A model generated the notes under the pieces. The model ran no database searches and was not told the origin of the DNA. It saw nothing but the letters and a program-made list of their open reading frames with translations. A stretch of DNA of 38,255 nt from Gammaproteobacteria bacterium (lineage in GTDB: Bacteria; Pseudomonadota; Gammaproteobacteria; Xanthomonadales; Xanthomonadaceae). Location: assembly GCA_030431185.1 (NCBI GenBank), contig JAUIJO010000001.1, forward strand, positions 1 through 38,255, in the 5' to 3' direction. Below, one piece after another: positions 6,319-14,164 of this stretch. Position numbers and translations under genes: made by a program. Each line of letters starts with the position of its first letter. The stretch's first letter is position 1.

Positions 6319-8481
6319 ATGCGTTATGGGGTATTGGCCGCGGCCATTGCATTGACTGGCCTGGCCGGAACCGCGATCGCGGGCGAGGGCATGTGGGTAC
6401 CGCAGCAACTGCCGGAGATCGCGAAGCCCCTTCGCAAGGCGGGCCTGAAGCTCAAGCCCGAGCAATTGGCCAACCTGACGGGCGACCCGATGGGGGCGGT
6501 GGTCTCGCTGGGGGGCTGCACGGCCAGTTTCGTGTCCCCGCAAGGGCTCGTCGTCACCAACCACCACTGTGCCTACGGGGCGATCCAGCTCAACTCCACC
6601 CCCGAGAAGAACCTGATGGACGAGGGCTTCAATGCCGCGTCCCCGGCCGCGGAAGTGTCCGCGGGACCCAACGCCCGCATCTATGCGCTGGATGGCATCG
6701 AAGACGTCACCGGACGCGTCAAGGCCGTCATCGACGCCGCGCCGGACGCACTCGGCCGCACCGAGGCCCTGGAGCGGATCGAGAAGCAGCTGGTCGCGCA
6801 GTGCGAGGCCGGCGACGGCTACCGCTGCCGCCTCTACAGCTTCTCGGGCGGCAACACGTACCGCCTGTTCCGGAACCTCGAGATCAAGGACGTGCGCCTG
6901 GTCTACGCGCCGCCCAGCAGCATCGGCAACTACGGCGGCGAGGTCGACAACTGGATGTGGCCGCGCCACACCGGCGACTTCTCCTTCTACCGCGCCTATG
7001 TCGGCAGGGACGGCAAGCCGGCCGCGTACGCCGAGGACAACGTGCCGTACCAGCCCAGGCACTGGCTGAAGATCGCCAGCCGCCCGCTGGAAGCGGACGA
7101 TTTCGTGATGGTCGCCGGCTACCCCGGGCGCACCGCGCGATATGCGCTGGCCGAGGAGTTCGACGAGACCGCCAACTGGGCGTACCCGACCGTCGGCGCG
7201 CACTACAAGCGCCTCGTCGCGATGGTCGAGGCGGCGGGCAGGCAGGATCCGGCGATCGCCGTGAAGTACGCGAGCACCATCCGCGGCTGGCAGAACGCGA
7301 TGAAGAACTACGACGGCCAGCTGGAAGGGTTCCGCCGCATCGACGCCGCCGCGACCAAGCACGCCGACGAGGCCGCGGTGCTGGCGTGGCTCCGCAAGCA
7401 GGGCGAGGCGGGCAAGGCGGCCCTGGACGCCCACGCGACGCTGGTGGCGCTGGACGAGCAGGCGCGCGCCCATCGCGACCGCGACCTCGTGCTGGGGCAA
7501 CTGCGTCGTACCGGGGTGATCGGGGCGGCCGTGCAGTTGTATCGCCTGTCGATCGAGGGCGCCAAGCCCGACGCCGAGCGCGAGCAGGGCTACCAGGAGC
7601 GCGACCTGCCGGGCTTCGAGGGCGGGATGCGGCAGATGGAACGCCGCTACGACCCGAAGATGGACCGCCAGCTGCAGGAGTACTGGTTGCGCGAGTACGT
7701 GAAGCTGCCCGCCGACCAGCACGTGGAGGCGCTCGACGCCTGGCTCGGAGGCAATGACTACGAGGCGATCGACAAGGCCCTGGACCGCCTGGCGAAGACC
7801 AACCTGGGCATCACCGAATACCGCCTGGGCCTGATGACGACGGATCGCGCGGACTTCGAGGCGAGCAAGGATCCGGCGATCAAGCTCGCGGTCGCGATCA
7901 TGCCGACCCTGCTGGCCCTGGAGAAGGAAGGCAAGGTGCGTGCCGGCGACGCCGTGCTGGCCCGCCCCGTCTACCTGCAGGCGGTCGCGGACTACAAGGA
8001 GAGCCAGGGCGAGTTCGTCTATCCGGATGCCAACTCCTCGCTGCGCATCACCTTCGGCCATGTCATGGGCTACACCAAGGTGGACGGCAGCAAGCAGGCG
8101 CCGTTCACCCGCCTGGAGGAAGTCGCCGCCAAGGCCACCGGCGAGGCGCCCTTCGACGCGCCCCGGGCCCTGCTCGACGCCATTGCGGCGAAGAACTACG
8201 GCGGACTGCAGGACAAGGAGCTGGGCACCGTGCCGGTCAACTTCCTGTCCGACCTGGACATCACCGGTGGCAATTCGGGTTCGCCGGTCATGGACGCGCG
8301 TGGCGAGCTGGTCGGCCTGGCGTTCGATGGCAACTGGGAGTCGGTGAGCAGCAACTGGGTGTTCGATCCCACCATGACCCGGATGATCGCGGTCGACCAG
8401 CGCTACATGCGCTGGATCATGCAGGAAGTCTTCCCCGCACCGCAGATCCTCGCCGAGCTCGGTGTGCCCGAAAAGGACTGA
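6319..8481 (+). CDS. S46 family dipeptidyl peptidase, DPP7/DAP BII type, secreted
   Basis: The product is 720 residues with an N-terminal signal peptide (hydrophobic run ending near AGTAIAGEG). It should remove dipeptides from oligopeptides in the periplasm or outside the cell. The chymotrypsin-like catalytic triad is visible: His82 in TNHHC, Asp220 in HTGDFSFYRAYV and Ser653 in GGNSGSPV. These are each four residues before the reported triad of Pseudoxanthomonas DAP BII (86, 224, 657), so the two proteins appear collinear. The residue 18 after the serine (671, in LAFDGNWE) is glycine. This is the position that is Arg in the acid-specific DPP11, so a DPP7-type preference for hydrophobic residues is expected. 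The ATG at 6319 has AGAAGGAG 7 nt upstream; the in-frame GTG at 6313 is too close to it. Confidence 0.95.
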   Translation: MRYGVLAAAIALTGLAGTAIAGEGMWVPQQLPEIAKPLRKAGLKLKPEQLANLTGDPMGAVVSLGGCTASFVSPQGLVVTNHHCAYGAIQLNSTPEKNLMDEGFNAASPAAEVSAGPNARIYALDGIEDVTGRVKAVIDAAPDALGRTEALERIEKQLVAQCEAGDGYRCRLYSFSGGNTYRLFRNLEIKDVRLVYAPPSSIGNYGGEVDNWMWPRHTGDFSFYRAYVGRDGKPAAYAEDNVPYQPRHWLKIASRPLEADDFVMVAGYPGRTARYALAEEFDETANWAYPTVGAHYKRLVAMVEAAGRQDPAIAVKYASTIRGWQNAMKNYDGQLEGFRRIDAAATKHADEAAVLAWLRKQGEAGKAALDAHATLVALDEQARAHRDRDLVLGQLRRTGVIGAAVQLYRLSIEGAKPDAEREQGYQERDLPGFEGGMRQMERRYDPKMDRQLQEYWLREYVKLPADQHVEALDAWLGGNDYEAIDKALDRLAKTNLGITEYRLGLMTTDRADFEASKDPAIKLAVAIMPTLLALEKEGKVRAGDAVLARPVYLQAVADYKESQGEFVYPDANSSLRITFGHVMGYTKVDGSKQAPFTRLEEVAAKATGEAPFDAPRALLDAIAAKNYGGLQDKELGTVPVNFLSDLDITGGNSGSPVMDARGELVGLAFDGNWESVSSNWVFDPTMTRMIAVDQRYMRWIMQEVFPAPQILAELGVPEKD

Positions 8482-8506
8482 GTAAGCCGGTCAGGCGAGC
8501 CACGCG

Positions 8507-8529
8507 ACGGGCCGGCATTGCCGGCCCGT
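8507..8529. terminator. Terminator-like perfect hairpin after the S46 gene
   Basis: ACGGGCCGGC (8507-8516) pairs with GCCGGCCCGT (8520-8529) around an ATT loop. The stem is strong, but only two T residues follow on the plus strand, so termination efficiency is uncertain. It lies 26 nt after the peptidase stop codon. Confidence 0.55.
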
Positions 8530-8633
8530 TCCGGTTGCGGGCGTCGTCCAGGCGGGCATCAGGCGACGCGCGGCGGAGTGGTCGCAGCGCGCGGGGACAG
8601 CGGGCCCGGAAGGCAGGGCCGGGATGGTCGCGT

Positions 8634-8798
8634 TCAGGAAAGGCGGAGGTGGAACCGGTCGGCGGCGCCGCTCAGCGCACGCCGGCACAGGCGCAGCATG
8701 GCCCGGGCCAGGCGCGCCGCACCGTAGCCGAGCAGCAGCAGGCCCGAGGCCAGGCACAGCAACACCGGGCTGTTCGACAGCATGGAGTCCAGGATCAT
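8634..8798 (-). CDS. Possible small single-pass membrane protein
   Basis: This is a 54-residue frame starting at the ATG at 8798. GAAGGA lies about 9 nt upstream on the same strand, a plausible ribosome-binding site. The first third contains one strong hydrophobic segment (SPVLLCLASGLLLLGYGAA) followed by a basic, Arg-rich tail. Composition and the ribosome-binding site favour a real small protein, but frames this short occur by chance in GC-rich DNA. Opposing frames overlap it and look like shadows. Function unknown. Confidence 0.45.
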   Translation of the reverse strand: MILDSMLSNSPVLLCLASGLLLLGYGAARLARAMLRLCRRALSGAADRFHLRLS

Positions 8799-8894
8799 GG
8801 CCGCACGTCCTTCATGCACCGAGCTTACGCTTCCCGGCGCTGGCGCGCATCCCGGGGCAGGGTGAACGCGTGCCGGTGGTTTCCCCGGTAACCG

Positions 8895-8922
8895 TTGCGC
8901 GCCCCGGGAACTCTGCTAGTCT
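8895..8922 (+). promoter_or_regulatory. Candidate serA promoter
   Basis: TTGCGC (8895-8900) and TAGTCT (8917-8922) are separated by 16 nt, with TGC before the -10 (extended -10 TGCTAGTCT). A leader of about 165 nt would follow before the serA ATG at 9093. No riboswitch fold was recognised in that leader. Confidence 0.4.
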
Positions 8923-9092
8923 TGCCGGCATCGCGGATTCCCATGCCAGCCGGCCCCGTCTCCCGATCAGTGGTAGTGACATCCGACCTGCAGCGTGTCG
9001 CGGGTCCACCCGCACCGACCGGTGCGGCGTCTCCATCCGAAGTGCCGGCTGCATGCGAACTCCGCGGGATTCCCTACCCACTGGAGCATGCA

Positions 9093-10658
9093 ATGAAAGT
9101 CCTGGCCTGCGATGGCATCCATGAAGACGGCCTGATCCTGTTCCGCGACGCGGGATGGGAGGTCGAAGTCGCCCCCGAACCGATCAAGGACCCCGACGCG
9201 CTGGCCGACAAGCTCGCGGATTTCGACGCGATCCTGGTCCGCTCGTCCACCAAGGTGCCGGCCACGGCGCTTGCGCGGGCCGACAAGCTGAAGGTGATCG
9301 GTCGCGCCGGCGCCGGCGTCGACACCATCGACGTGGACGCGGCGACCGCCCGCGGCATCGCGGTGATGAACGCCCCCGACGGCAACACCCTGGCCGCGGC
9401 CGAGCACGCGATCTCCCTGTTGTTCGCGCTGGCGCGCCACATCCCGCGCGCCGACGCGGGCATGAAGGCGGGCGGCTGGCCGAAGGCCGGCCTGACCGGC
9501 TTCGAGCTCGAGGGCAAGAAGCTCGGCGTCATCGGCCTGGGGCGCATCGGCAGCACCGTGGCGCGCAAGGCCGCCGGCATCGGCATGGAAGTCGCCGCGC
9601 ACGATCCCTTCCTGCCGGCCGCCGCGGCCGCCAAGGGCAGCGTGAAGCTCAAGAGCCTGGACGAGCTGCTGGCCTGGGCCGACATCATCACCCTGCACAT
9701 CCCGCGCACCAAGGAAACCACCAACCTGCTGTCGGAAGCGCGCATGCGCTCGATGAAGAAGGGGGCCTACCTGATCAACGCCGCGCGCGGCGGCCTGGTC
9801 GACGAGTCCGCGCTGATCCAGTTGCTCGACGAAGACCACCTGGCCGGCGCCGCGCTGGACACCTTCGTCACCGAGCCGCTGCAGGCCGAGTCGCCGCTTC
9901 GCGGCCATCCGAAGCTGATCCTGACCCCGCACCTGGGCGCGTCGACCAGCGAGGCGCAGCAGGCGGTCAGCACGATCCTGGCGCGCCAGATCATCGATTT
10001 CGTCGCCACCGGCGCGGTCGCCGGTTGCGTCAACCTGCCGCCGCTCACCGCCGAGGCCGCGCGCGAAGTCGGGCCGTGGATGCCGCTGATGTCCTCGCTC
10101 GGGCGCCTGGCCTCGCGCCTGGTCCCGGCGCCGACGCGCCTGCACATCACCTATGCCGGCCGCACCGAGGCCCTCGATACCCGGCCGCTGACCCGTCTGC
10201 TGGTCGCCGCGCTGATGGGCACCGCCTCAGGCCGTGTCACCCCGGTGAACGCCCTGCACGAGGCGGCGGCGCGCGGACTGACCGTGGCCGAGACGGTCGG
10301 GGGCGACAGCGACGGCTTCGATCGCCTGCTCCGCCTGCGCATCGAGAGCGAGGAGCGGACCCGCGAGGTCGAGGCCACGCTGCATCGCGGGCCGCGCGTG
10401 GTGCGCCTGGACGGCGTCGAGATCGAGTTCGATCCCGCTGCCCCGGTGTTGCTGATGCGCAATGAGGATCGTCCCGGCATGATCGGCACCGTCGGCTCCA
10501 AGCTGGGTGCGGCGGGCGTGAACATCGTCAATTTCGCCCTGGGCGCCGCCGGCGATGGCCAGGCGCGCGCGGCGATCACCGTCGACCGGGCCGTGACCGA
10601 GGACGAACTCGCGGCGCTGGCCGCCGTCCCCGGCATCCTGTCGCTGAGGCAGGTCTGA
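9093..10658 (+). CDS. serA: D-3-phosphoglycerate dehydrogenase
   Basis: The enzyme commits 3-phosphoglycerate to serine synthesis by NAD+-dependent oxidation to 3-phosphohydroxypyruvate. The product is 521 residues. Its N-terminal substrate-binding domain (LVRSSTKV, GRAGAGVDTIDV) surrounds a Rossmann domain (LGVIGLGRIGSTVARKA). Catalytic-site motifs are AARGGLVDE (Arg), TFVTEP (Glu) and LTPHLGAST (His). After residue about 310 come an intervening ASB-type domain and a C-terminal ACT domain (VLLMRNEDRPGMIGTVG), so this is the long form, in which serine or another effector may bind. The ATG at 9093 was chosen for MKVLACDGI with GGAG upstream. The stop overlaps the next start (TGATG), coupling it to the phosphatase gene. 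Confidence 0.95.
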   Translation: MKVLACDGIHEDGLILFRDAGWEVEVAPEPIKDPDALADKLADFDAILVRSSTKVPATALARADKLKVIGRAGAGVDTIDVDAATARGIAVMNAPDGNTLAAAEHAISLLFALARHIPRADAGMKAGGWPKAGLTGFELEGKKLGVIGLGRIGSTVARKAAGIGMEVAAHDPFLPAAAAAKGSVKLKSLDELLAWADIITLHIPRTKETTNLLSEARMRSMKKGAYLINAARGGLVDESALIQLLDEDHLAGAALDTFVTEPLQAESPLRGHPKLILTPHLGASTSEAQQAVSTILARQIIDFVATGAVAGCVNLPPLTAEAAREVGPWMPLMSSLGRLASRLVPAPTRLHITYAGRTEALDTRPLTRLLVAALMGTASGRVTPVNALHEAAARGLTVAETVGGDSDGFDRLLRLRIESEERTREVEATLHRGPRVVRLDGVEIEFDPAAPVLLMRNEDRPGMIGTVGSKLGAAGVNIVNFALGAAGDGQARAAITVDRAVTEDELAALAAVPGILSLRQV

Positions 10659-11305
10659 TGCGCGTCCTGCTCGCCCGCCACGGGGAGACGCCGTGGAACG
10701 CCGAAGGCCGCTACCAGGGCCAGGAGGACATTCCCCTGTCGCCGGTCGGCGAAGCGCAGGCCCGGGCGCTGGGCCAGCGCCTGCAAGATGCCGGGATCAC
10801 CCGCGCCGTGGCCTCGCCGCTGGCGCGCGCGCGCCGTACGGCGCAACTCGCGCTCGACGCACGCGCCGACATGCTCGAGACGGACCCGGGGCTGATGGAG
10901 ATCGGCCACGGCGACTGGGAAGGCCTGCTCGCCAGCGAGATCCACGCGCGCGATCCGCAGCGCCTCAAGGCCTGGCGCGAGGCGCCCGACACCGTGCTGA
11001 TGCCGGGGCAGGGCGGCGAGTCGCTGCAACAGGTGTTCGACCGTGCATGGCCGGCGCTGCGGCGGGCCGGGGACGGACTGGGCCCCGACGACACGTTGCT
11101 GGTGGTCGCGCACGATGCCGTCAACCGGGTGATCCTGTGCCACCTGCTCGGCATCCCCTTCAATCGACTGTGGACCTTCCGCCAGGCACCGACCACGCTC
11201 AACCTGCTGGAGGGCGACAGCGTCGAGGCGCTCGATATCGTGCGCCTGAACGACTGCAGCCACCACACCGCGCTGTTCGGGGAAGCGGTGCACCGGGCGC
11301 TCTGA
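10658..11305 (+). CDS. Histidine phosphatase family protein (GpmB/phosphoserine-phosphatase-like)
   Basis: The product is 215 residues and belongs to the phosphoglycerate-mutase-like acid phosphatase superfamily. It opens with LLARHGETPWN, which carries the phospho-accepting His. A conserved Arg and Glu follow in ASPLARARRT and MEIGHGDWEGL, and the second His is in VVAHDAVNR. The length fits cofactor-dependent phosphatases rather than true glycolytic mutases. Its start overlaps the serA stop by one base, which implies translational coupling. Some members of this family are metal-independent phosphoserine phosphatases, so a role in the last step of serine synthesis is a reasonable inference. 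An alpha-ribazole or general sugar-phosphate phosphatase cannot be excluded. Confidence 0.88.
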   Translation: MRVLLARHGETPWNAEGRYQGQEDIPLSPVGEAQARALGQRLQDAGITRAVASPLARARRTAQLALDARADMLETDPGLMEIGHGDWEGLLASEIHARDPQRLKAWREAPDTVLMPGQGGESLQQVFDRAWPALRRAGDGLGPDDTLLVVAHDAVNRVILCHLLGIPFNRLWTFRQAPTTLNLLEGDSVEALDIVRLNDCSHHTALFGEAVHRAL

Positions 11306-11320
11306 TCGCCCCGCCGGAAT

Positions 11321-11350
11321 GCGGAAGCCACGCCGGCGCGTGGCTTCCGC
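11321..11350. terminator. 13-bp perfect hairpin between convergent genes
   Basis: GCGGAAGCCACGC (11321-11333) pairs perfectly with GCGTGGCTTCCGC (11338-11350) around CGGC. It lies between the 3' ends of the phosphatase gene and the small secreted-protein gene. No T-run follows on either strand, so it may act as a bidirectional RNA-stabilising or weak terminating hairpin. Confidence 0.6.
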
Positions 11351-11360
11351 GGCCGCCGAC

Positions 11361-11579
11361 TTACGGCAGGTTGCAGAACAGGTGGCCGTTGGCCACCGCA
11401 TTCGGGGTCCGCGTGCCGCTGTAGCTGAAGGCGCCGTCGCAGCTCACCGAGTAGGTGCCGACCACGTTGCCGTCGGCGTCCAGGTAGACGCCGAGTTCGC
11501 CATTCCTCGGTTTCGCCATGGCCACGCCCGCCGCGATGGCGAGAACGAGTCCGAGTCCGAGCATCACTTTCATACGCAT
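11361..11579 (-). CDS. Small secreted protein, DUF6289-like
   Basis: The product is 72 residues. A clear signal peptide (basic start, then MLGLGLVLAIAAGVAMA) is followed by about 50 residues containing GVYLDADGNVVGTYSVSCDG and two cysteines, the second near the C-terminus (HLFC). AAGGAG 8 nt before the ATG at 11579 fixes the start. The general plan (signal peptide, a short beta-rich body with a Tyr/Gly-Asp-Gly turn and two Cys) resembles the small DUF6289 proteins of Xanthomonadaceae, but this is from memory and not a search. It probably folds with one disulfide in the periplasm or outside. Function unknown. It converges on the serA/phosphatase unit. Confidence 0.75.
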   Translation of the reverse strand: MRMKVMLGLGLVLAIAAGVAMAKPRNGELGVYLDADGNVVGTYSVSCDGAFSYSGTRTPNAVANGHLFCNLP

Positions 11580-11694
11580 GGCATTCGCTCCTTGTTGGGA
11601 ATTGCGTGGATATGCGGGTGTCGGCAGGCCGACCATGGATTCTTGGCCCGGTACGCCCGCGCGTGCGTCAACACCGGGTGACGTGGGTGGGTTT

Positions 11695-11766
11695 TCCGCA
11701 CTGCGATTCTCGATGTGTGCGGCATCGTCCATAATTCCCGTGAACCCGGTGCGATCCGCACTGCGA
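11695..11766. repeat. 12-bp direct repeat pair 60 bp apart upstream of folC
   Basis: TCCGCACTGCGA occurs at 11695-11706 and again at 11755-11766. Between them is CATAAT (11730-11735), a candidate -10 for folC. The exact 60-bp period would put both copies on the same DNA face, but chance cannot be ruled out. Confidence 0.35.
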
Positions 11767-11784
11767 ACTGCACCCCTGTCATTC

Positions 11785-13059
11785 ATGGAGTTGAACGTGC
11801 CAACGCTTGCCCAGTGGCTGGAGCGCATCGAGCGCCAGCATCCGCGGGCCATCGACATGGGGCTCGAGCGCATCGCCGTGGTGGCCGGCCGCATGGGCCT
11901 GTCGCGACCCGCGCGGCACGTCGTCACCGTGGGCGGCACCAATGGCAAGGGATCGACCGTCGCGTTCATCGAGGCCATCGCCCGCGCCGCCGGCCTGTCC
12001 GTCGGTGCCTACACCTCGCCGCACCTGCGGGCCTACAACGAACGTGTCCGCATCAATGGCGTGGATGCCAGCGACGACGAGCTCGTCCAGGCCCTTGAGG
12101 CGGTGGAGGCCGCGCGGGGCGGGACGACGCTGACCTATTTCGAACATGGGACGCTGGCGGCCCTGTGGTTGTTCGAGCGCGCGGGGCTGGACCTGGCCAT
12201 CCTCGAAGTCGGCCTGGGTGGCCGCCTGGACGCGACCAACATCGTCGACCCCGACGTCGCCGTGGTCACCACCGTCGACCTCGACCACCAGGCCTGGCTG
12301 GGCGGGGACCGCGAGCGCATCGGTCGCGAGAAGGCCGGCATCGCGCGGGCCTGGACGCCGCTGGTCATCGGCGACGACGATCCGCCGTCGAGCGTCCTCC
12401 GGCATGCCTACGCCGTAGGCGCCTCGGCGATCCGCGTGGGCTGCGACTTCTTCTTCTCCCCGCCACCGGACGGGGGAACGCACTGGTCGTGGCGCGAGGT
12501 GGGCTGCGAACTCGAACTGCCGTTGCCCCCGCTGGCCGCGCCGGTGCAACTGCGCAATGCGGCCGTCGCCATCGCCGCGGTGCGCGCGCTCGACGTGCCG
12601 GTGTCGGCCCGCCACTTCGAACAGGGCGTGGCGACGGCCTCGCTGTCCGGTCGACTGCAGCGCTTCGAGCGCGACGGGATCGAAGTGATGGTCGACGTCG
12701 GGCACAACCCGCAGGCCGCCAGGGCGCTGGCGGAGTACCTCGCCGCGGGCGGCCCCGGCGGTCGCGTGCATGCGGTTTACGCGGCGCTGGATGACAAGGA
12801 TGCCCCCGGCGTCGTGGAAGCCCTGGCGGCGCAGGTCGGGCACTGGTACCTGGCCGGCTCGAGCGACGCGGGTCCGCGTGGACAGGGCGCGGACGCCCTG
12901 GCCGATCGCCTGGCCGGTACGGTGGCCGGGCGGGCGCCCCGCCATGACACCGTCGCCGATGCCCTGGACGCGGCGTTGGCGGCGGCCGTGCCCGGCGACC
13001 GGGTGCTGGTGTTCGGCTCGTTCCATGCCGCCGCCGCGGGCCTGGCGGTGCTGGCCTGA
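11785..13059 (+). CDS. folC: Bifunctional dihydrofolate synthase / folylpolyglutamate synthase
   Basis: FolC joins dihydropteroate with glutamate and then extends the polyglutamate tail of reduced folates. The product is 424 residues, normal for the family. It shows the Mur-ligase ATP loop GGTNGKGST at about residues 50-58, the omega-loop motif YTSPHLRAYNERVRING, EVGLGGRLDATN, VDLDHQAWLG, GREKAGI, and DVGHNPQA at the start of the C-terminal domain. The ATG at 11785 (MELNVPTLAQW) fits the family start; an upstream in-frame GTG at 11740 is less likely. In related genomes accD usually precedes folC. Here the upstream neighbour is an opposing small secreted protein, so folC has its own promoter region. 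Confidence 0.95.
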   Translation: MELNVPTLAQWLERIERQHPRAIDMGLERIAVVAGRMGLSRPARHVVTVGGTNGKGSTVAFIEAIARAAGLSVGAYTSPHLRAYNERVRINGVDASDDELVQALEAVEAARGGTTLTYFEHGTLAALWLFERAGLDLAILEVGLGGRLDATNIVDPDVAVVTTVDLDHQAWLGGDRERIGREKAGIARAWTPLVIGDDDPPSSVLRHAYAVGASAIRVGCDFFFSPPPDGGTHWSWREVGCELELPLPPLAAPVQLRNAAVAIAAVRALDVPVSARHFEQGVATASLSGRLQRFERDGIEVMVDVGHNPQAARALAEYLAAGGPGGRVHAVYAALDDKDAPGVVEALAAQVGHWYLAGSSDAGPRGQGADALADRLAGTVAGRAPRHDTVADALDAALAAAVPGDRVLVFGSFHAAAAGLAVLA

Positions 13060-13125
13060 GCCATCCCCGTGTGCGCGGGATGAATGAAGCGCCCGCCGGG
13101 TCTCGGGTCGGGGCGCCAGCGAGGG

Positions 13126-13131
13126 TATAAT
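13126..13131 (+). promoter_or_regulatory. Candidate -10 box (TATAAT) for the SPOR-cvpA-purF unit
   Basis: An exact TATAAT lies 33 nt before the ATG at 13165, in the 105-bp gap after folC. The GC-rich -35 is not obvious. Initiation would be near 13138. Confidence 0.5.
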
Positions 13132-13164
13132 CGCGCCGCGACACGCCTTCGGCCTGCGAGACCC

Positions 13165-14121
13165 ATGGAACCAGCCCTGAAACAGCGCTTGATCGGTGCG
13201 ATCGTCCTGGTCGCGCTCGCCGTGATCTTCCTGCCCATGCTGATCAAGGGCCCGGCGCCGGAGAGCGGCGTGGCCGACTTGCCGCTGGACATGCCGGAAG
13301 CCCCTAAGGGCGAGTTCGAGACCCGTGAACTGCCGCTCGTGACGCCCGGTGCCGCCCCCGAGGGTGGCGTGGTGGGCATGCCCTCGGGCGAGAGCCTGCC
13401 GACGGTGGATACCCGCGATGCCGCCGCTGGCGCCCCGGACCCGGGCGACCCCGCCCTGCCGGTGACGACGGCCGCCGGCGCGTATGCCCTGGGCTTTGGT
13501 ACCTACGCCAGCAGCCAGGATGCCGGGCGGGTCCTGAAGGCGCTCGCCGACAGGCGCCTGACGGGTTTCCAGGACACGGTGGAAGGCAGCGACAACCGCA
13601 CCTTGTACCGCGTGCGCATCGGCCCCTATGCCACCCGAGAGGATGCCGAGGCCGCGCGCGTCGTGGCGGCGGCGGTGAATCCACAGATCGATGTCCGCGT
13701 CATCGTGCTGGACGCCGATGCGGCCGAGCCCGCGGCACCGGTGGCCACGGCGCCCGCCCCCCGGGACGAGCCTCCTGCACCGGCCGCGCCGGCACCAGGG
13801 CCCGCGACGACCGAGCCGGTCGCGGCGACGCCGGCGCCCGCCGCACCGGCGCCCTCGCCCGCGAAGCCGGCGCCGTCGGCGGACACCGTGGGTTTCGCCG
13901 TGCAGCTGGCGGCATTCAGCCATGCCGACGAGGCCACCAAACTGCGCGATCGTGCGCGGGCGGCGGGATTCAGCGCCTTCATCGAAACGGTGGACACCGA
14001 CAAGGGCACCTTGAGCCGCGTGCGGGTGGGGCCGGTCGCCGACCGCGCCGAAGCCGAGGCGCTCAAGGCCCGGGTGGCCGCCCGCCTGGGCATCACCGGC
14101 ATCGTGCAACCGCACCCCTGA
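13165..14121 (+). CDS. DedD-like protein with two SPOR domains
   Basis: The product is 318 residues. A short cytoplasmic start is followed by one transmembrane anchor (IGAIVLVALAVIFLPMLI). A periplasmic linker leads to a first SPOR-like domain at about residues 105-175 (YALGFGTYASSQDAGRVLKAL, LYRVRIGPYATREDAEAAR). A Pro/Ala-rich spacer of about 60 residues follows, then a second SPOR domain to the C-terminus (FAVQLAAFSHADEATKLRDRA, LSRVRVGPVADRAEAEAL). SPOR domains bind septal glycan strands lacking stem peptides, so a septal role is expected. It heads the SPOR-cvpA-purF order that is usual in gammaproteobacteria, where dedD sits between folC and cvpA. Confidence 0.9.
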   Translation: MEPALKQRLIGAIVLVALAVIFLPMLIKGPAPESGVADLPLDMPEAPKGEFETRELPLVTPGAAPEGGVVGMPSGESLPTVDTRDAAAGAPDPGDPALPVTTAAGAYALGFGTYASSQDAGRVLKALADRRLTGFQDTVEGSDNRTLYRVRIGPYATREDAEAARVVAAAVNPQIDVRVIVLDADAAEPAAPVATAPAPRDEPPAPAAPAPGPATTEPVAATPAPAAPAPSPAKPAPSADTVGFAVQLAAFSHADEATKLRDRARAAGFSAFIETVDTDKGTLSRVRVGPVADRAEAEALKARVAARLGITGIVQPHP

Positions 14122-14164
14122 TGGCAGCCGCGTCGGGGACAGCCGGATCGCGGACGGGCCTGCG

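Noticed and set aside
6256..8061. Long minus-strand open frame opposite the S46 peptidase
   Set aside because: No motif and no start signal; the plus-strand frame has a complete catalytic triad.
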